Assembly: GCA_030685235.1 (NCBI GenBank)
Contig: MU839242.1
Span: 1-64,000 of the forward strand
Source: Copromyces sp. CBS 386.78
Lineage: Eukaryota > Ascomycota > Sordariomycetes > Sordariales > Sordariaceae
Length of the DNA: 64,000 nucleotides
Direction: 5' to 3'
Below the pieces are notes generated by a model. That model saw nothing but the letters and a program-made list of their open reading frames with translations, was not told the origin of the DNA and did no database searches. The translations under genes and the position numbers were made by a program. Position 1 is the stretch's first letter. Each line of letters begins with the position of its first letter. Positions 59,000 through 64,000 of this stretch are shown here, in pieces.

Positions 59000-61900
59000 T
59001 TTATTCGGTATATTCTTTATAATTATTTATACGGATTATTATTCTACCGTTATTTATTTTAACGTCCGTTAAAGTATTTTAGCTAAGGAAGCCTCTACCG
59101 ATTTAGAATTAAACTATTAAAATATAAAAGATAAGGGCGTATTTTATATTCGAAGGTAAGGCGAAATAAACTATATAAAATTCTATTTGTATAACCCTAA
59201 ACGGACCTTCCTATTGAAGGTAAAACTTTAGTATCGGACGGCCGTTAGCGAAGTTAATCGTATTAAAGAGTACTAAATCCCCCTCCTTATACTTAGGGGA
59301 ATCGATTCGGTAATAGTTAACATTATTTTCGTATTATACTTAAGTACATTTTATTTATTACGAAGCGAAATTTTAAATTGTTTAAAAGTAATCGGTTAAT
59401 TTATTAACTTTATAATACTCTTTCAATTAAACGGGTAATAAATTTGGGTATAGTAGGGTACGTAATTCGGTACCTATTCGAAAATAAAAACAGTAATTAG
59501 CGAAGAAGGGAGAAATATTAGTCGATAAAGAAGTTGTATTATTACTTATAAATTTAACGAAGGGTAGTTATTTAATTTAATTAATTTATACCTAATTAAT
59601 ATAAAAACGAAGGAACTATTTTATTTCTATATTAATACGTTGGGTTTAAATATTAGTTTAGGGGTGGAAAGCGGAGGTTAATTTGCGAATAACAATAAAC
59701 CGCTTATATAAAATACTTTAAAAATATAAAATGAATTACGTATTATAATTAAAAAGGATTATATTTAATAAATTATAAAGGTAGTATACTTGGTCGATAA
59801 AGTAATTAATTAATTCTTTAATTTTTAAAATTATTATTAGGATATAATAATATATTTTAATTAATTAGTCAATAATAACGGCGATATATTTAAAAATTTA
59901 GTTGAAATAAATATTTAGGGGTAGTAAAGTAATATAATTAATAGAAATATTTTTCTATAGGGCGAGCGAAATTTTAAAGGGTTTAAATTGGCTAACGGAT
60001 CTTTATTTTAAAGATTTCGTTTTAATATAGGGGAAATAACTTTTATAGAAAATTCTAATATTATAAATTATCCCCTCTTAATAGAAATTATATTAAAGAA
60101 AATTGTAAATTGTATTACGGCTAAAGTATTCTACGTTAAGGGAATTATATTAATAGTTAATTAAAACGAATTAAAAATTTTTATCGTATAAATTAATAAT
60201 AATTCTATTACGCTACTTAGCCATTCTATTATTAATTACCTAATATTTTGTAAATATTTTATAAAATGCTTTTTTAATATTAGGGGTTTATTACTAATAA
60301 GCGGGGTCTATTAAATAGGAAACGACCTTTTAAAGGAAAATTAAAGTTTCGTAACTATTTAAAATAATATTATTAATAGATTTATCGTTATAATCGCTTA
60401 TTAAGTAGAAGGTAAAATTTAAGGGGTTGAAGTAACTGTTTTCGAACTATACGGAATTTAGGAATACCCGTTGGCAAGCTATTAAACGATTATTATTAGT
60501 ATTAGCGGGGCAGTTATTAGGTTTACGGTTAAAAGTATTAAGGCGAAGGTTTTACGATTTTAGGGTATATTTAATTAAAAAGTTAAACCATAATAAGAAT
60601 TAGGACTACTTTATATAATACCAAGTAAGCTACTTATTAATAATAAAGATTTAAAAATTCTTATAATCGGTTAAAATATTAAAGGGTTATTAGGTACCCT
60701 CGAATTCTAGCCTCCATTCTTCGAAGGCTTTAATAATAGTAAACAATTCTTTATTATATATATTGTAATTATATTCTTAAAATAATTATTTTAACGAAAA
60801 GTAGGCAACGGGGTAGAAGACTCTATTATCCCCGTATTAAAATAAAGTATTTCCTACGGCCTAATTAGAAGTATTTATTTCGACTACCGTTTTCTTAGAC
60901 TAATTATAGATCTTTAATACGGGTCCGTTAGTAAAAATTCGTTTTAAAGCTTTAAAAGCGGAATTATACGTAACGGACTATAACTATATAATATCCTTTT
61001 TCGTAAATTCGTATAATAGTCCCGCTATTATTAAAAAATCTTTAATAAAACGGCGGTAGAAATTTATAAAACCTAAGAAAGATTATAAGGATTTCTTAGA
61101 TTAAGGAATTACCTAATCGGTAACGGCTTTAACCTTTTCTAAATTTATTTCGATACTTCCCAGTATAATAATAAAGCTTAAATACTTTATTCGTATTATA
61201 TAAAATTCATATTTATTAATATTAACGCTAAGGCCTACCTTAATTAACCGGTCGAAGACGTCGTTAATATACCGTTCGTAATCCTTAGTATTATCGGAGT
61301 AAATTAGAACGTCGTCGAAATAAGTAGTTACGTAAACGTCGAAAACGTTATAAAGGATATTATTAATATAATTTTAAAATGCCCCAGGGGCGCCCTATAA
61401 GTTAAATAGTATTACTAATAATTCGAATAAACTAAACTACATTATAAAGGCCGTAAACTATTCGTATCCTTCCTTAATACGAATATAGTTAAAAGTAGCG
61501 ATAATATTAAGCTTAGTAAAAATATTAATATAATGAATCGCGTCGAAGGTTTCTTTAATTAATAGTAGTAAATATTATAATTTAAGGGTAATATTATTAA
61601 TATTATAGTAATCTACATAAATATAGACTCCTCTACTTAATTTTTTCATTAAAAGGATTAGGGCGGATACTTCTAATTATAATAGCCGGATAAACTTCTT
61701 TTATAATATATTATCAATTTATTTTTTAATAATACTAAATTCGTTTAAATTAAAAGGGCGTCCGCGAGCGGCTAGGGGTATAATTCCCGGATAGAATTCG
61801 ATTTTAAAGTTATAAGAGTAGTAAGGGGGAAGGGTTTTAATTCCCTTTTAACGGAAAGTATTTATATAATACTAATATTATTATAGTAATTTAGTTTAGA

Positions 61901-62110
61901 TTTGTATATTAATTTTAGGGGGTTTATCGGCTTTTTCGTAAAATTTTATAATATCCTCTAAGGTAACTTTACGTAAAGCGATGCCGTTAGTAGCGAAGTA
62001 TTAATTAATAACTTTTTCGTACCGGGGAAAATCGTTATTTATACCGGTAATTTTAACGGAGTTAGAAACTTTAACGGCTCTTAAAGTAATTATATTACCC
62101 TTACTTACTA
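59000..62110 (-). mobile_element. Truncated Ty3/Gypsy element, pol only
   Basis: No LTR, gag or target duplication is visible at either end. On the left it stops within the integrase C-terminus or chromodomain and abuts transposase XF; on the right it abuts a Copia pol in opposite orientation. It belongs to a different lineage from the 41-51-kb element (FDDVLIYS instead of a YLDD motif). Confidence 0.75.
59000..62110 (-). pseudogene. Ty3/Gypsy pol fragment (RT, RNase H, integrase)
   Basis: RT: EFYPGIIPLAARGRPFNLNE (about 61,800), GVYIYVDYYNINN, then TTYFDDVLIYSDNTKDYERY (about 61,290) with the catalytic Asp pair intact, and FLGFINFYRR. Integrase C-terminus: SPKYKEGDLVLFNTINFANG, EGPFRVIQIEFYIVYFALPS (59,160-59,300), the GPF/Y module. 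A final RINNYKEYTE ... NFEKFIDY stretch may be the start of a chromodomain. Gln stops are scattered through it. Confidence 0.8.
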
Positions 62111-62149
62111 AGTACTAAGGAATTCTAGAATAGCGGTCTCGTTAATTAA

Positions 62150-64000
62150 TTATATAAAGAAGGCGTAGCTCTATATAAGACGACGGTTTATACCCTATAA
62201 ATAAATAGTAAATTAGAACGAATAGGCGTTATCTTTATTATACGAATAAGGACGTTAATAATTAATTTGAAGATCCTAATCTATTTTTGGCCTTTTATTA
62301 TTAAATTAATTATTTAGGTCTATAATCTTTTACTTTCCCGTATAAATCTAGAGGGTAAAAACCTATAGGAAATATTAATAAAGGGAATAAATTTCTTAGA
62401 ATAAATTTAAACCCTATATATTAAATATTTACGATTTTACTTTTAAGATGCGTACTATTTTATTAAATTAGAAAAACGAATTAAAGGTAATAAATTTTAT
62501 CCCCGCTCAATTAAAAGGAAGTTTATTAATTACAGCGATATATATAATTATATCTATAAGATTTGGATCCTAATAATTAATAAAATCATCAGGGTTAGTA
62601 CGGTTAGATTTATTGAGAATAATAATATTAAAGAAATATTTGAGGAAAAGGAAATACTATTAGGAATCTATTTTTCTAATTAAATAATCGTTAAAATCGA
62701 GGAAATCGTTATAAGTAATTAATAAATTTGGGTTATTATATCAAATATTAATTTAGAGAGTAGATAGAAGGTAAATAAAACTAAAATAGCAATAATATTT
62801 ATCGTTAAATAATTAAACAATATAATAATAAATTTTAATAATATATATACAATATACCCTTTACCGAATCTAACGCCTATACTAAGTGCCCCTCCTATAA
62901 CAATTATATTAATAAATTAACCGGACAATACTATCGAAAACAATATTTCAAATCTTATAATTAATAATAATAACGGTTTATTTAACTTCAATAACTTTAA
63001 AGAGGAGCGACCGATCCCCCTTAACACACTTAACGACGAAACCGACAATAAAGAAACAGTTACAATACTATTAAGTCTAATACTACATTAATAGGCCTGC
63101 GATTATACATTAACCCCTACCTTATAAAAGGATTTAGCTACTATAAGAAAGGCTCTAAATCCCCCGCTTACTATAGTCAAGATAGTCCTAATTTAAATAA
63201 CGGCGTTAACCCGACCCCGTAGAGAAATAACCAAATTAATAGATTACGACTATTATAATTAGAAGGTTAAAGATAATAATAATAATATAGTTATTAATAA
63301 AATAGATTTCCTAAATTTCTTTATTAGAATTATAGGACTTTAGAAAATCCGCCGTATCTTTATACCTTATTTTATAGTTACAAAGGTTTTCTAAATATAA
63401 TAAATCGCCGATAAAATTCGTATTATCCCTGAAATATTCTGGGAGGCTAAGAAACTACCTAATTACAATATATATTAGTTACTGGCTATAGAGAAATAGG
63501 CTAAAGTATTAGAAGATTTAGGAATTTAAGAGTTTGTTGAGAAAATACTAGATATATTCGTTCTCCTTAAACGATATATTTACAACGAAAAATACCTAAT
63601 TAACGAAAAAAAGTATATAGCTCGAATAAAATAGATCGTTTACAATAATTATAAAAAAGATAAATAGGATATTTAAAATATTTATATAATAATCGCTAAT
63701 TTAATTAGTATTAGGCTATTCCTAACTATTATAATTTTTTTCGACTACGAATACTAGTAATTTAATTTTAATATAGCCTTCTTCAACGTACCGATCCCTC
63801 CTAAATAATTTTATTACATTAAATAATTGAAAGGTTTACTAAAGAAGATAATTAATTAAGGTAACACGGTCCACGTTCTACGGAGGGTACTATATAGTTT
63901 TAAAAGGAGTCCTTTATTTTAATTTAATACCCTTTACCTAATATTAAAAGAAATAAGCTTTAAAATAGTCGGAGTAAATAAATATTTAATAAATAATAAA
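62150..64000 (+). mobile_element. Ty1/Copia retrotransposon fragment, continues beyond the window
   Basis: The plus strand carries integrase then RT, the Copia order. No LTR is seen; the left edge meets the Ty3/Gypsy fragment with no visible duplication. Confidence 0.85.
62150..64000 (+). pseudogene. Copia pol fragment (integrase C-terminus, reverse transcriptase)
   Basis: Integrase: SKLERIGVIFIIRIRTL, then FWPFIIKLII, then DAYYFIKLEKRIKGNKFYPR and INYSDIYNYIYKIW (62,200-62,560), matching the typical Copia EQNG ... RTL, W-P and GYS regions. RT: DYEY ... FNFNIAFFNVPIP and HVLRRVLYSFKRSPLF (63,740-63,910), the DFNTAFLNAPI and LRKALYGLKRSPLLW motifs with RIP changes. The YVDD region lies outside the window. 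Gln/Trp stops show that it is dead. Confidence 0.85.

Overview
The window is a gene-poor, AT-rich repeat compartment from a filamentous ascomycete (Pezizomycotina). Every long coding trace I can follow belongs to a transposable element. All are damaged in the way repeat-induced point mutation (RIP) damages repeats: CpA and TpG are scarce, TpA is abundant, stops are almost always TAA or TAG where CAA, CAG or TGG is expected, ATG starts read ATA, and catalytic GAT codons read AAT. Several genes keep short spliceosomal introns (GTAAGT or GTGAGT donor, CTAAT- or CTAAC-type branch site, AG acceptor). I found no intact host gene, rRNA, tRNA or CRISPR array.

Two kinds of element block dominate. The 'X' type (X0 4,479-9,446; X 10,904-17,009; X' 28,322-34,492; fragments at 54,460 and 58,039) encodes a large multi-exon transposase that resembles the Plavaka/CACTA-like fungal group; X and X' also carry a small second gene. 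The 'A/Y/F' type (A 1-4,478; A2 9,451-54,006, interrupted; Y 17,014-28,317; Y' 34,497-40,163; F about 54,776-58,038) encodes one large low-complexity protein family. Its members have a basic, AT-hook or NLS-like start (A and Y), Q/G/Y/P-rich repeats, a conserved helical middle, RGG- or GGY-rich tails in A and Y, and a shared short C-terminal motif. I do not recognise this family.

Layout: A lies tail-to-tail with X0 (which holds a 417-bp MITE). A2 follows. A2 is split at 10,903/40,164 by a 29.3-kb chain X, Y, X', Y', in which the second X and second Y are both inverted; every joint of the chain is GTAC or an RIP-like derivative of it. Y holds a Tad1-like LINE (21,660-27,068) with a 13-14-bp target duplication, and Y' preserves the empty site. 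A2 is split again at 41,240/50,993 by a complete 9.7-kb chromodomain Ty3/Gypsy element with 289-bp LTRs and a CCCCT duplication. Further right come a relic, F, a transposase C-terminus, a truncated second Ty3/Gypsy element (59,000-62,110) and a Ty1/Copia pol that runs off the window.

What may be new is the pairing: the transposase blocks and the low-complexity-protein blocks repeatedly sit side by side, share purine-rich leader tracts and ACGGTA-type subterminal repeats, and have stacked serially on regenerated GTAC targets. A second candidate novelty is a long reading frame antisense to pol inside the Ty3/Gypsy element. All reading frames were followed by eye; domain names rest on visible motifs, not on searches.
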